Shown: positions 6,719 to 15,878, counted from the stretch's first letter. The stretch: 22,227 nucleotides of DNA from JBEIVB01 sp040374085 (GCA_040374085.1 JBEIVB010000038.1:1-22227); one strand, 5' to 3'. Notes: generated by a model not told the origin, from the sequence alone. A program made the numbers and translations.

Positions 6719-7285
6719 TTAGGAACGATCGATCTCGATGTCGTATTTGTGCAGCAGTCCTGCAATGCCGTATGCAGAAAACTTGGCTTTCCTTATGCGG
6801 TTTGTTTCCGGATCAATCGAGAAGTGCTGTGCAGTTCGAAAGTCTGCTTTCTCGAGATTGGTGCGGTCAAAGGTGGCATGCTGCAGGTTGCAGGTGTCAA
6901 AACATACACCGGTTAAATCCGCTTCGGAAAAGTCGGTATCCTCAAGGGAAGAGTTTCTAAAAACGGTGCCTATAATTTTAGTATGGTAAAACGATGCATG
7001 GTTGAGCTGGCACTCGTCAAAGGAAAAAGATAGTCCAAATCCATTGCAGGTGTCGAACCTAAGCCCCAACAATTTACATTCTTTGAATGATACCTGTTGA
7101 AAAGAGGTCTTGTTGATTTTTGCCAGGCTGAGGTTGCAGCCATTGAAGGTGCAGGCCGTGAAGCTGCACCCCGAAAGATCTAAGCCGGAGAAGGTGCATT
7201 GGTTGAACACGCAAGATTCATACTCTCCTTTCTGCAGAGCGTCTATCTTGTTGAAGGTGGTGTCTATGAAATGATGGTCATCCAT
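6719..7285 (-). CDS. Pentapeptide-repeat protein, McbG/Qnr-like
   Basis: This 188-residue protein consists mainly of A(D/N)LxF-type pentapeptides (e.g. LDLSGCSF, LEDTDFSEADLTGVCF, LEKADF), predicted to fold as a right-handed quadrilateral beta-helix. The C-terminal segment SIDPETNRIRKAKFSAYG followed by GLLHKYDIEI resembles the end of McbG/Qnr-type proteins, which mimic DNA and protect DNA gyrase from toxins. Many chromosomal homologues have no shown resistance role, so the function is inferred only. It is cytoplasmic, with no signal peptide. It lies 50 nt downstream of the SPFH gene on the same strand, so co-transcription is likely. Confidence 0.82.
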   Translation of the reverse strand: MDDHHFIDTTFNKIDALQKGEYESCVFNQCTFSGLDLSGCSFTACTFNGCNLSLAKINKTSFQQVSFKECKLLGLRFDTCNGFGLSFSFDECQLNHASFYHTKIIGTVFRNSSLEDTDFSEADLTGVCFDTCNLQHATFDRTNLEKADFRTAQHFSIDPETNRIRKAKFSAYGIAGLLHKYDIEIDRS

Positions 7286-7335
7286 TTCAATCCATGCACG
7301 GGTGCCCCGAAATGCCGGGTGGCTCCGGCGTTTCT

Positions 7336-8274
7336 TTAGGCCTGACCTTTAGATTCCGTTTGGTTCACCTGCATCATGCCCATCATCTGTTTCAGGGTGC
7401 GCTGCATTCCTTCCGGAGAGCCATCCAAAAAGATGACGTTTCCTTTCGAGTATTCACCAAACTGTTTAATGGCTTCGGTCCACATGCTGAACATAATCAT
7501 GCTGGTATCGAGGTTGGCTTGCTGCATCTCCTTTGCGGCGCTGGTCATGCCCTTGGCCACCTCCGCGCGAAACAAGGCAACCCCTTGTCCCCTCAACTGA
7601 GCCGCAACCTTTTCGGCTTCTGCGGCTATTTTTATCGCATTGCCCTCGGCCTCGGCCGCCTTGGTTTTGGTTATGAGCAAGGCCTGACCTTCATTTTCTG
7701 CGGCAGCCTTTAGGTTGTTTGATGCCACCACCTGGCTCATAGAGCGCACAATGGCTTCATCAAAGGTGATGTCGTTGAGCTGCAAATCCTGAAGGTGGTA
7801 GCCCCATTCTTCCAACTGCCGATCGATCTGCTCCTTCACATATTCAATTATTTCCCTGCGCAACATCAGAATCTCGGCTTGCTTTTTGGTGGCCACAAAC
7901 GAACGAATGGAGCCTTCTATGGTGCGCACCAAGGCTTGCATCAGGCTGCGCTCGTCGATGAACTTAAACGCCACACTTTGGATGGTGGCATCTTCCTGAT
8001 TCAAAACAGAAAAGAGCAACATGGATTTAAAATACACATTGGCCTGATCGATGGTGATGGCCTGAAACTCCAGCTCAACCGAGCGGTTTTGTATGGAAAT
8101 GCGTTTGTGAACATTTTCAACAATGGGTATTTTTAGGTTGAGGCCCGGGTGCATGAGCCTTCGGTATTTGCCGAATACGGTTACCACTCCAATGGTGCCT
8201 TGGCTGATGGCGGTAAACATGCCTATGCCGGGCACAACGGCCAGCACAAGAAGAACAAGAAGGAAGAGAAGCAT
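7336..8274 (-). CDS. SPFH/Band 7 (stomatin/prohibitin-like) membrane protein
   Basis: This 312-residue protein has an N-terminal membrane anchor (about 1-20, MLLFLLVLLVLAVVPGIGMF) followed by an SPFH domain: GTIGVVTVFGKYRRLMHPGL, SIQNRSVELEF, then a long helical region with DRQLEEWGYHLQDLQLNDI. An Ala/Glu-rich coiled coil follows (about 190-250, AAAENEGQALL to AEAEKVAAQLRGQG). Family members oligomerise into membrane-bound rings or cages, organise membrane domains and often bind proteases such as FtsH. The C-terminus is Met/Gln-rich. A perfect promoter box lies 16 nt before the ATG. The pentapeptide protein follows in the likely same transcript. Family assignment is firm; the cellular role is unknown. 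Confidence 0.88.
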   Translation of the reverse strand: MLLFLLVLLVLAVVPGIGMFTAISQGTIGVVTVFGKYRRLMHPGLNLKIPIVENVHKRISIQNRSVELEFQAITIDQANVYFKSMLLFSVLNQEDATIQSVAFKFIDERSLMQALVRTIEGSIRSFVATKKQAEILMLRREIIEYVKEQIDRQLEEWGYHLQDLQLNDITFDEAIVRSMSQVVASNNLKAAAENEGQALLITKTKAAEAEGNAIKIAAEAEKVAAQLRGQGVALFRAEVAKGMTSAAKEMQQANLDTSMIMFSMWTEAIKQFGEYSKGNVIFLDGSPEGMQRTLKQMMGMMQVNQTESKGQA

Positions 8275-8290
8275 GGGGTTGCCTTTTTTT

Positions 8291-8298
8291 CAAATGTA
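8291..8298 (-). promoter_or_regulatory. Promoter -7 box for the SPFH gene
   Basis: The minus strand reads TACATTTG, a perfect TAnnTTTG box, ending 16 nt before the ATG at 8274. That implies a leader of only about 10 nt. No clear -33 TTTG is present. Confidence 0.4.
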
Positions 8299-8350
8299 AG
8301 ATAAATCGAACCGCTGCTGCATAGAATTTTGTGCTGCCCCAATATTTAAC

Positions 8351-8905
8351 TCAATCTTTATACCTACCGGGGTAGTTGGGATGTTGTGTAAAGAGCTGCA
8401 ACTGAATGGTATCGGCCCCTGAATGTGCAGAATGTAAATCGTATCTCCATTTCTGAAGCCAGTTGCGCAACCAGTGTTGACTTGATTTTTTTAAGCCAAA
8501 AATGACCTGGGTAATGCCGTATAACCGCAAGGCGCCGGCGCACATGTCGCAAGGTTCATAGGTTGTAAACAGCCGGAGTTTGTCTTTATCAAGATGATTA
8601 AAATCGTGGATGTTGAGGCGGTGAAAAGCATCGCTTATGGCGTTGATCTCTGCATGACCTGCGGCATTTTTGTTCATAAGTATGGTGTTGTGTCCTCTGC
8701 CCACTACTTTACCCTTATACACCAACAACGCAGCAACCGGCACATCTTTGCTTTCCAAAGATTGTTGCGCTTCCAGAAAAAGCGTGTCTCCCATCCATTT
8801 GGGCCATGGACTTTGGCTGCGCAATCGGGCCATGCCATGCCACTCCGGTTCAAGCAACACAACTAGCGCTGCCAGTATCGATAAGGCGATAAGGGACTTC
8901 TTCAT
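8351..8905 (-). CDS. CDA/TadA-fold nucleoside deaminase with N-terminal signal or anchor
   Basis: This 184-residue protein carries the zinc deaminase motifs: His84-Ala-Glu86 (GHAEINAI) and Pro118-Cys119-x-x-Cys122 (PCDMCAGAL). His and the two Cys should bind zinc and Glu86 should shuttle the proton. The arrangement resembles TadA/guanine deaminase-type enzymes. Unusually, the first 20 residues (MKKSLIALSILAALVVLLEP) look like a signal peptide or membrane anchor, so the enzyme may act outside the cytoplasm or at the membrane. The ATG at 8905 overlaps the PaiB-like gene's stop by 4 nt (ATGA), so the two are coupled. The substrate is unknown; a housekeeping tRNA adenosine deaminase is unlikely because of the leader. 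Confidence 0.83.
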   Translation of the reverse strand: MKKSLIALSILAALVVLLEPEWHGMARLRSQSPWPKWMGDTLFLEAQQSLESKDVPVAALLVYKGKVVGRGHNTILMNKNAAGHAEINAISDAFHRLNIHDFNHLDKDKLRLFTTYEPCDMCAGALRLYGITQVIFGLKKSSQHWLRNWLQKWRYDLHSAHSGADTIQLQLFTQHPNYPGRYKD

Positions 8906-9549
8906 GTGGGGGTTTCGTTAGGCACATTTTTGCGGTGCGGAGAAAAGGCCTCCATGGCATCGGCCAGAGCCGCATCCATTCCTTGTCCTCGTTTTTTCAG
9001 CTCCTCTACAATGCGCGCGTGGTCTGCAGCATTTCGGTTTTGGGAGAGCTTAAACACCCCTCTCCAATCGGGCTGTTCCATCACGCAACCTACCACATGA
9101 GGCATATATCCGTTTACCATGGCAGGCGGCAAGCGCTGCATCTGCACAGGACTCTCCGGTGGCTCGTGCGACGCGGTAAGGGCTTGCAGCTCCTCGCGCA
9201 GCTCGGCCTCTGTCATGGCGCGAAATTGTCCGCGCACTTCCACGCCTTGGTAATTCCACGTGGGCACATTGGGGTGCCCATACCAAGCCGAGGAGATGTA
9301 GCCCTGAGGACCTTGAAACCAAATCTGCGCCGGCTTTCCCGAGGCCAGCAAAGGCGCAATGGGATTGTCGGCGGCCAGGTGCATCAGCAGGAGAGGATGC
9401 TCTTCTGTGCCCTTCCATCGGAAGGGAGCAAGGACCATCTCGGTGCGTCCATCGGCCTGTGCAACTGTCACCAGGCCCAAGGGGTAGGTGCGTATGAATT
9501 CCAAAAGCTGAGGCCGGTGAAGGTGTTCAAAGGGTGGGGGAGCGTACAT
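8902..9549 (-). CDS. FMN-binding split-barrel protein, PaiB family
   Basis: This 215-residue protein begins MYAPPPFEHLHRPQLLEFIR and shows PaiB-family landmarks: YPLGLVTV in the first strand, a central SAWYGHPNVPTWNYQGVEV block, and a C-terminal helix pair after WRGVFKLSQNR. The family has the split-barrel flavin-binding fold. In Bacillus PaiB is described as a negative transcriptional regulator of sporulation and protease genes, but a regulatory role here is unproven and a haem- or flavin-linked activity is equally possible. Length is usual. It is the first gene of a two-gene unit with the deaminase, and its start is 104 nt from the divergent tpiA. Confidence 0.85.
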   Translation of the reverse strand: MYAPPPFEHLHRPQLLEFIRTYPLGLVTVAQADGRTEMVLAPFRWKGTEEHPLLLMHLAADNPIAPLLASGKPAQIWFQGPQGYISSAWYGHPNVPTWNYQGVEVRGQFRAMTEAELREELQALTASHEPPESPVQMQRLPPAMVNGYMPHVVGCVMEQPDWRGVFKLSQNRNAADHARIVEELKKRGQGMDAALADAMEAFSPHRKNVPNETPT

Positions 9550-9609
9550 GCTTCAAAGTTCCAAAAAAAAGTTGGGAGAAGAGGGCTTCGGCCTCCCCGA
9601 TGAAAAGCG

Positions 9610-9617
9610 TAAGTTTG
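9610..9617 (+). promoter_or_regulatory. Promoter -7 box for the tpiA operon
   Basis: TAAGTTTG matches TAnnTTTG perfectly and ends 36 nt before the tpiA ATG. The region about 19 nt upstream (near 9586-9590, CTTCG) is only a weak -33 match. Confidence 0.5.
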
Positions 9618-9653
9618 TGGTGTACACCTCGTGTTCATCATAATACATAAGCG

Positions 9654-10409
9654 ATGCGTTTAGTTGCCGGAAACTGGAAAATGAATCTTTTGCCCAACGA
9701 GGCTGTGGCCTTGCTTACGGCTTTGCGTGAGGGCTTGTCTAAACGCGATGCGCGCAGGGCTCAGGTGTTGATTTGCCCTCCTTTCCCTTATCTCACCATG
9801 GCCTTAGACCTTCTGAACGGATTGCCGGGGGTGGGGGTTGGGGCTCAGCAATGCCACCATGCTGCATCGGGGGCGTTTACCGGCGAGGTGAGCGCGGCTA
9901 TGCTTGCGGCCCTGGGCTGCAGCCATGTGCTGGTAGGCCATTCGGAGCGTCGCACCCTGTTTGGTGAGACCGATGAGGTGGTGCGCCGAAAAGTGGATGC
10001 GGCATTGGCAGCCGGGCTAAAGCCCATTGTGTGCGTGGGCGAACACCTGGAGGTTCGCGAAGGAGGCCGTCATATAGATAATGTTGTACACCAACTGGAG
10101 GCAGCCTTGGGTCACCTCACCGAAATGCAGATGGAAGGTTGCACCGTAGCCTATGAGCCCGTTTGGGCCATTGGCACCGGACGAACCGCCACAGCCCAAC
10201 AAGCAGCCGAGATGCACGCCGCCTTGCACGCCTGCATCACCCGGCATTGGCCAAATCTACAGTCGCCGCCGCCCATCCTATACGGTGGCTCTTGCACCCC
10301 GGCCAATGCCGCCGAACTGTTTGCTCAACCTCACGTAAACGGCGGACTCATTGGCGGCGCCTCACTAAAAGCGCCGGATTTTTTATCCATCGTAAACGCA
10401 GCAGAATAA
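9654..10409 (+). CDS. tpiA: Triosephosphate isomerase
   Basis: This 251-residue protein is a complete TIM. It interconverts glyceraldehyde-3-phosphate and dihydroxyacetone phosphate in glycolysis and gluconeogenesis. Catalytic residues are all visible: Lys9 in GNWKMN, His96 in VGHSERR, and Glu168 in the signature AYEPVWAIGTG (166-176). The phosphate-binding YGGS and GGLIGGASL loops are near the C-terminus. Length is standard for bacterial TIM. The ATG at 9654 puts the conserved NWKMN at the usual position. The stop is one base before the prmA start, so the two are co-transcribed. Confidence 0.97.
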   Translation: MRLVAGNWKMNLLPNEAVALLTALREGLSKRDARRAQVLICPPFPYLTMALDLLNGLPGVGVGAQQCHHAASGAFTGEVSAAMLAALGCSHVLVGHSERRTLFGETDEVVRRKVDAALAAGLKPIVCVGEHLEVREGGRHIDNVVHQLEAALGHLTEMQMEGCTVAYEPVWAIGTGRTATAQQAAEMHAALHACITRHWPNLQSPPPILYGGSCTPANAAELFAQPHVNGGLIGGASLKAPDFLSIVNAAE

Positions 10410-10410
10410 C

Positions 10411-11268
10411 ATGGACTATATGGAATTCACCTTTGAGCTGAAACCCGTTCAGCCCTATGCCGAAATCCTTATGGCCGAGCTGGCCGATCTCGGCTTTGAG
10501 AGCTTTATGGAAACGCCCGACGGCCTTCAGGCATGGCTGCAGGTAGAGGCCTTCTCTCAGGGCCTGCTGGAGCGCTTGGGCGACATTCGTCCTGAGGGGT
10601 TGGAGCACATCTCGTTCACCAACACCCTTATTGAGGCTCAGAACTGGAATGCCCAGTGGGAGGCTGCATTTGAGCCCATCGTAGTTCCGGGCTTTTGTTG
10701 CGTGCGCGCTCCCTTCCATGAGCCGGCAGATGGTCTCCTCGATCTTATTATAGAACCAAAGATGTCGTTTGGCACGGGGCATCATGCCACCACCTGGCTC
10801 ATGCTCGAGCAGGTTGGGCAACGCCGGTTGGATCTGCAGGGCAAACCTGTGCTCGATATGGGTTGTGGAACCTCGGTGTTGGGTATTGCGGCGGCCAAGT
10901 GCGGAGCGGAACGGGTATTGTGCGTGGATATAGAGGATTGGGCTTGTTCCAACAGCTTGGAGAACATTTCCCGAAACAACGTAAGCGCCGAAGTGCGCAA
11001 GGGTGGCGCAGAGGTGCTCGATCACGAGACCTTCGACCTCATCTTGGCCAACATCAACCGCAACATCCTCATGCGCGACCTTCCAACCTATGCAGCCGTT
11101 CTGCGGCCCGGAGGGGAACTGTTGTTGAGTGGTTTTTTTACCACCGACGCACCCGGCATGCTGGCCGCTGCAGCCGCCATTGGTCTGCAGGCCAATTCCA
11201 GCACCGCGCATGAAGGCTGGTGTTGCCTGGTTTTGAGTAAGCCCGATGCCGCCGATGCACAACCGTAA
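10411..11268 (+). CDS. prmA: Ribosomal protein L11 methyltransferase
   Basis: This 285-residue protein has PrmA architecture: an N-terminal substrate-recognition domain (about 1-100), a linker with EPKMSFGTGHHATT (115-128), and a class I SAM-dependent methyltransferase domain. The domain has motif I LDMGCGTSVLGIA (148-160), an acidic ribose contact in CVDIEDWA (171-178) and the LANINRNIL block (212-220). PrmA methylates lysines and the N-terminus of ribosomal protein L11. Only one base separates it from tpiA, and it is followed after about 50 nt by the giant secreted protein gene. Confidence 0.95.
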   Translation: MDYMEFTFELKPVQPYAEILMAELADLGFESFMETPDGLQAWLQVEAFSQGLLERLGDIRPEGLEHISFTNTLIEAQNWNAQWEAAFEPIVVPGFCCVRAPFHEPADGLLDLIIEPKMSFGTGHHATTWLMLEQVGQRRLDLQGKPVLDMGCGTSVLGIAAAKCGAERVLCVDIEDWACSNSLENISRNNVSAEVRKGGAEVLDHETFDLILANINRNILMRDLPTYAAVLRPGGELLLSGFFTTDAPGMLAAAAAIGLQANSSTAHEGWCCLVLSKPDAADAQP

Positions 11269-11319
11269 AAACAGGTTCAACCGCCCATTTCATCATCTGT
11301 GCACGTAACACTATCCCAC

Positions 11320-14300
11320 ATGGCTCGCCCATTACGCTTTCTTCTTATATGGACAACAACGCTGCTGCCTCTTATTGCCAAACCTCAGGCTCAGTTCAAG
11401 GTGTTTCCCGAAGAAGATCAGGCCTTTATCAAAGACCTAAAAGACTTTCTGAAAACCGCCGATCGTGATCAGGCCCGTGATTTCATCGACGATTGGGAAA
11501 AAAAATATTGGCCCAAGGAGGCCGTTGTTTTCGATGCAGACAAGAAAGCCTATCTGATCAAAGTATGCAACTGGATGCTCAAAAAAAGGGTGAAAGCTTT
11601 TCCGGAGTTCAAAGCTTTTTTGGTGAGCATGGGCGCCTTTCAGGATGGGTTGAAAGACGATAAGAGCTACCAGGCCTGGAAACAGAGTATGGAGAAAGTG
11701 ATGGGCGCAAAAACCACCACGCCCTTCACCAACTACGTTACCATGTCGGAGAATCTCCTCATGCGGAACGTTTTCTACAAATCGGTTACCACAACTTGGA
11801 AGGCATCCAACAACCGCTTCTCTTTTGTGATTGACAGCGTGCCCAAGGTGGTGTTCGAAACCACCGATGTAAGCTGCCAAAGCATCGGCGATAGTCTGAA
11901 TATTTTCGCTACCGTTGGCAGCTATTACCCGCTCACGTTTGCGTGGTATGGCAAACAAGGTACAGTAGACTGGCAACGTGCCAAAATGGATGCAAAAACA
12001 GTTTATGCTTCCTTAAAATCATATAAAATAGATTGTAAAACATCCGGCTACACAGCCGATTCCGTTGTCTATCAGAACCCGAAATACTTCGACACCGCTT
12101 TGATGGGAAAGCTCACCGACAAGGTATTGGCCGACATGCAAGGCGATAAAGCCATTTATCCTCAGTTCGACAGCTACGACAAGCGGTTTCGCATCGCCGA
12201 TATTTATCCGGGGGTTGATTATGACGGTGGTTTCTTGGTGAAAGGTGCGAAGTTTATTGGATCCGGAAACACCGAGAATCCGGCTACCTTAAACTTCAAA
12301 CTCAACGGAAAGGTCTTTATGAAAGCCCGTTCCCTGAGTTACATCCTGCGCGACGAGCGGGTTTCTGCGGAACGGGCGGCTGTTACATTCTATTGGGAGA
12401 GCGACAGCATGTACCATCCGGGCCTGCCTTTCAAGTATCTCAAAGAAAAAAAGGAGGTAACCCTCATCCGCGACAATACAGGCTTTGCCCAAACGCCCTT
12501 TTTCGATTCCTATCACCGATTGGAATTGTACTTCGAAGAGCTCTTGTGGCGCACAGACCAGCCCCGCATCGATTTGAAGATGATCATCGGTGCTGCAGAG
12601 TCCAGCGCCAGCTTCAGAAGCGACCGATATTTTCGCGAATCCAATTTCAAGCGCATCCAAGGCCTTGCAGATGTGAATCCATTGTTTAAAGTGCGGGATT
12701 ACAGCAAACAAATAAATTCCAAAGATCTCGACATCGTGGGCTTAGCCCAATTTATGGGTCGTGCCCCAAGTGAGATTAGGCCCATGTTGGCCAACATGGC
12801 GGTGTTGGGGTATGTAACCTGGTTGGAGGGCCAAGATCGGGTGGAGGTAAAAGATAAACTCTTCGACAATTGCCTCAACCGCATGGGAAAAAAAGACTAC
12901 GATGTGTTGGAAGTAAACTCCAACCTCAGCGGCGACCGAGTGAATGCCAACATCAACCTACTGAATTTCGATCTTAAAATATTTGGTATCGACCGCATAT
13001 TTCTGAGCGATTCCCAAAACGTAAACATCAAACCCATTGATGGAACCATACTGGTTAAAAAGAACCGCGACTTCTTCTTTGCCGGCGTAGTAAATGCCGG
13101 TAGGTTCACCTTTTTTGGAAAGGAATTTTCTTTTGAATACGATAAGTTTAAAATTAACCTAACCAACACCGATTCCCTGCGGATAAAGGCTCAATCAAAG
13201 GATATTGACCCGGAAACCGGCAAGCCCGCTCTGGTGAATGTGAAAACCGTGGTGGAGAATTTGAATGGGGAGCTGCTCATAGACAATCCGAACAATAAGT
13301 CGGGAGTGGTGAATTATGCCCAGTATCCCATCCTCATCTCCAAGAAAGACTCCTATGCGTATTGGGATCAGAAAAGTGTACATCGGGGTGTTTACAAGCG
13401 GGCGAAAACCTTTTTCCATCTGGAGCCTTTTACCATCGACTCATTGGATAACTTCACCAACGAGGCACTCACGTTTAAAGGCGAGTTTGAATCGGCGGGC
13501 ATTTTACCTACGCTGCAAGAAAACCTAACCTTACAGCCCGATTATTCATTGGGTATTGACTACGATACTCCTGCAGAGGGCTTGCCCATGTATGGTGGCA
13601 AAGGTACCTTCCTCAGCAAAGTGAACATGAGCAACAAAGGGTTGAGAGGAGATGGAGAGCTTCGCTATGTTACCTCTATTTTTAAAAGCAATGAACTGTT
13701 TTTCTTTCCCGACTCTACCGTTGGAGTGGTGAATACATTTGAGGAAAAACCACAGGGCAAACCCACCGAGTTTCCGGTTGCGATCTCCACCAAAAACTTC
13801 ATCAATTGGCTTCCGTACCGCGACTTCATGTACATACACGAGCGGGAGAACCCCATTGTGATGTACGATGGGAAAGCGGAGTTTCACGGAACCCTCAAGC
13901 TTTCTCCTAAGCGCCTTGTGGGCAGCGGCAATGCAGAGTTTTATAAGGCGGTGCTCGAATCCAGCCTCATGGTGTTTAAGGAGCGCACCTTTGATTCCGA
14001 CACCTGCAACTTCAACCTCAAAAGCCTATCCGACAGTTCCGGCATGGCTTTCCTCAGTTCGAACCTCAAGGCCCACATCGACTTCGATAACCGGGTGGGA
14101 GAGTTTCAAAGCAACGGTGGTGGATCCTACATCAAGTTCCCTGTGAATCAGTACCTCTGTTACATGGACAACTTTAAGTGGTTTATGGAGAAGGAGAATC
14201 TTGAATTGAGCGCCGGAGACAACTCCAAGGCGACCTCTTCCGGCAACGACGACTTAGACCTTACCGGTGCGGAGTTCATCAGCATACATCCCGATCAAGA

Positions 14301-15798
14301 TAGTTTGCGATTCCTCTCTCCCAAAGCAAAATACGACCTACGCAGCAACATCATACGTTGTGCCGATGTGCGCTACATCAACACCGGTGATGCCCGGGTG
14401 TATCCGGATAGTGGTAAGGTTATATTATACAAAAAGGCGCGAATGGAAACCTTGCGCAACTCCACTATTTTGGCCAACACCACCACGAAATACCACAACA
14501 TGTTCAACGCCACGGTTGACATACAGGGTAAGAAGAAATACAACGGCGTGGCCGATTACTGGTACACAGATGCCACCGAGCGCAAACAGCGTGTGCATTT
14601 CGATGTGGTGCAAACCGACAATACCGGGCAAACGGTTGCATCCGGATTGATCAGCGATACGTTGAACTTCTCTTTGAGCCCCGCATTCGATTACAAAGGC
14701 AGCATACGCTTGGCGGCAAGCAATCCCGATCTTTTCTTTAAGGGCAATTTCCGACTCACTCATGCGTGCGAACGCCTCAGCAAAGCATGGGTTTCCTTCG
14801 AAGCGAATCTCAGTCCCACCGACATCTACATTCCCATCGATACCGGCCGAATTGCAGATGCAGAGAACCGTACCGTGGGTGCGGGCCTCATGCTGGCCAC
14901 AGACAGTTTGCATGTGTACAGTTCGGTTATGAACGCAAAACGCGCTGCATCCGATCCTGAAGTTGCTTCGGCCAGGGGTTTTATTTATTTCGATGCCGAT
15001 GAAAAGGAATACCGCATGGGCAGCAAGGAGAAAATAAAAAGCATTGCTTTCCAAGGAGACTACCTGGCTTTGAATACCAAATCGTGCATGGTTACCGGTG
15101 AAGGCAATCTGCGGTTTCTTCGCAATACCGGTCAGGTAAAACTGAAAAGTTATGGTGGATTTGAGCACAACCTGCTCAACGACACGGTTACATTTGAAGC
15201 CATTTTGGCGCTCGACTTTTTCTTCGAGAATGCATGCATTAAGCAGATGTCGGAAACCTTTGAGCGGTCTGTTTCTCAAGAACCGGTGCCTTTTGGCCGT
15301 CCCATTTATGAACGCAGCTTAACGGAGCTTTTGGGTAAGAAAGACGCCGATAAGCTCATTGGACAGGCCAACTTGTATGGTTCATATAAGAAGATACCGG
15401 ATGAGCTGGAACATACCCTGTTCTTTTCTCATTTGCGCATGAAGTGGAATCCTTCTACAAAAAGCTTCATCTCGGTTGGCAAAATTGGGTTGGGTAACAT
15501 CAACAAAAATCAGTTGAACAAGTATTACAACGGAAAAGTGGAGCTGGTGCAGAAACGAAGCGGAGAGATCATCAACATTTATTTGGTTGACGACAACAAC
15601 AATTGGTTTTTCTTCAACTACGCCAACAACCAGATGCAGGGCATCAGCAGCGATGAGAAGTGGAATACCATCATCAAAGAATTGAAGCCTGAAAAGCGCC
15701 AACTGGAGAACAAAGAGAAGGGCACGGCTCCTTACTCCTTCAACATCAGCATCAGCAGTAAGGTGAACAGTTTCTTGAAGAAATTCAACGAAGAATAA
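11320..15798 (+). CDS. Giant secreted beta-rich protein of unknown function (1492 residues)
   Basis: I do not recognise a named family. The frame can be extended to a GTG at 11299, but ATG at 11320 gives a clean signal peptide (MARPLRFLLIWTTTLLPLIA, likely cleaved after KPQAQ). After a helical, charged region (about 30-130) the protein is overwhelmingly beta-rich to the end, with repeated short strands and Gly turns such as YGGKGTF, GLRGDGELRY, RLVGSGNAEF and YKGSIRLAAS. A helical island near 465-520 (LAQFMGRAPSEIRPMLANMA) looks winged-helix-like. The strand-turn pattern resembles LptA/OstA or AsmA-type lipid-handling proteins, but this is a fold-level impression only. There is no obvious outer-membrane barrel ending in a terminal aromatic residue. 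It shares the strand and probable transcript with tpiA-prmA. A role in the periplasm or envelope is inferred. Confidence 0.85.
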   Translation: MARPLRFLLIWTTTLLPLIAKPQAQFKVFPEEDQAFIKDLKDFLKTADRDQARDFIDDWEKKYWPKEAVVFDADKKAYLIKVCNWMLKKRVKAFPEFKAFLVSMGAFQDGLKDDKSYQAWKQSMEKVMGAKTTTPFTNYVTMSENLLMRNVFYKSVTTTWKASNNRFSFVIDSVPKVVFETTDVSCQSIGDSLNIFATVGSYYPLTFAWYGKQGTVDWQRAKMDAKTVYASLKSYKIDCKTSGYTADSVVYQNPKYFDTALMGKLTDKVLADMQGDKAIYPQFDSYDKRFRIADIYPGVDYDGGFLVKGAKFIGSGNTENPATLNFKLNGKVFMKARSLSYILRDERVSAERAAVTFYWESDSMYHPGLPFKYLKEKKEVTLIRDNTGFAQTPFFDSYHRLELYFEELLWRTDQPRIDLKMIIGAAESSASFRSDRYFRESNFKRIQGLADVNPLFKVRDYSKQINSKDLDIVGLAQFMGRAPSEIRPMLANMAVLGYVTWLEGQDRVEVKDKLFDNCLNRMGKKDYDVLEVNSNLSGDRVNANINLLNFDLKIFGIDRIFLSDSQNVNIKPIDGTILVKKNRDFFFAGVVNAGRFTFFGKEFSFEYDKFKINLTNTDSLRIKAQSKDIDPETGKPALVNVKTVVENLNGELLIDNPNNKSGVVNYAQYPILISKKDSYAYWDQKSVHRGVYKRAKTFFHLEPFTIDSLDNFTNEALTFKGEFESAGILPTLQENLTLQPDYSLGIDYDTPAEGLPMYGGKGTFLSKVNMSNKGLRGDGELRYVTSIFKSNELFFFPDSTVGVVNTFEEKPQGKPTEFPVAISTKNFINWLPYRDFMYIHERENPIVMYDGKAEFHGTLKLSPKRLVGSGNAEFYKAVLESSLMVFKERTFDSDTCNFNLKSLSDSSGMAFLSSNLKAHIDFDNRVGEFQSNGGGSYIKFPVNQYLCYMDNFKWFMEKENLELSAGDNSKATSSGNDDLDLTGAEFISIHPDQDSLRFLSPKAKYDLRSNIIRCADVRYINTGDARVYPDSGKVILYKKARMETLRNSTILANTTTKYHNMFNATVDIQGKKKYNGVADYWYTDATERKQRVHFDVVQTDNTGQTVASGLISDTLNFSLSPAFDYKGSIRLAASNPDLFFKGNFRLTHACERLSKAWVSFEANLSPTDIYIPIDTGRIADAENRTVGAGLMLATDSLHVYSSVMNAKRAASDPEVASARGFIYFDADEKEYRMGSKEKIKSIAFQGDYLALNTKSCMVTGEGNLRFLRNTGQVKLKSYGGFEHNLLNDTVTFEAILALDFFFENACIKQMSETFERSVSQEPVPFGRPIYERSLTELLGKKDADKLIGQANLYGSYKKIPDELEHTLFFSHLRMKWNPSTKSFISVGKIGLGNINKNQLNKYYNGKVELVQKRSGEIINIYLVDDNNNWFFFNYANNQMQGISSDEKWNTIIKELKPEKRQLENKEKGTAPYSFNISISSKVNSFLKKFNEE

Positions 15799-15847
15799 AT
15801 CCGGAATTGCGGTTTACTCTGGAGTACAGGCACAAACGCTCAAGGGC

Positions 15848-15873
15848 AAAAAGTCCGTAGGTGTTTACCTGCG
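15848..15873 (-). terminator. Probable intrinsic terminator of the ABC exporter gene
   Basis: On the minus strand CGCAGGT and ACCTACG form a 7-bp stem (one G-T wobble) around a 4-nt loop (15856-15873), followed by ACTTTTTGCC with five T (15848-15852). It lies just beyond the exporter stop, in the 80-nt gap between convergent genes. Confidence 0.45.
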
Positions 15874-15878
15874 TTGAA

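Noticed and set aside
10348..11280. Long minus-strand open frame (310 codons) opposite prmA
   Set aside because: It is the antisense shadow of a complete, motif-rich prmA; its translation has no recognisable domain.
14425..15279. Minus-strand open frame of 284 codons inside the giant secreted protein gene
   Set aside because: It lies entirely within a well-supported gene and has no start context or motifs.
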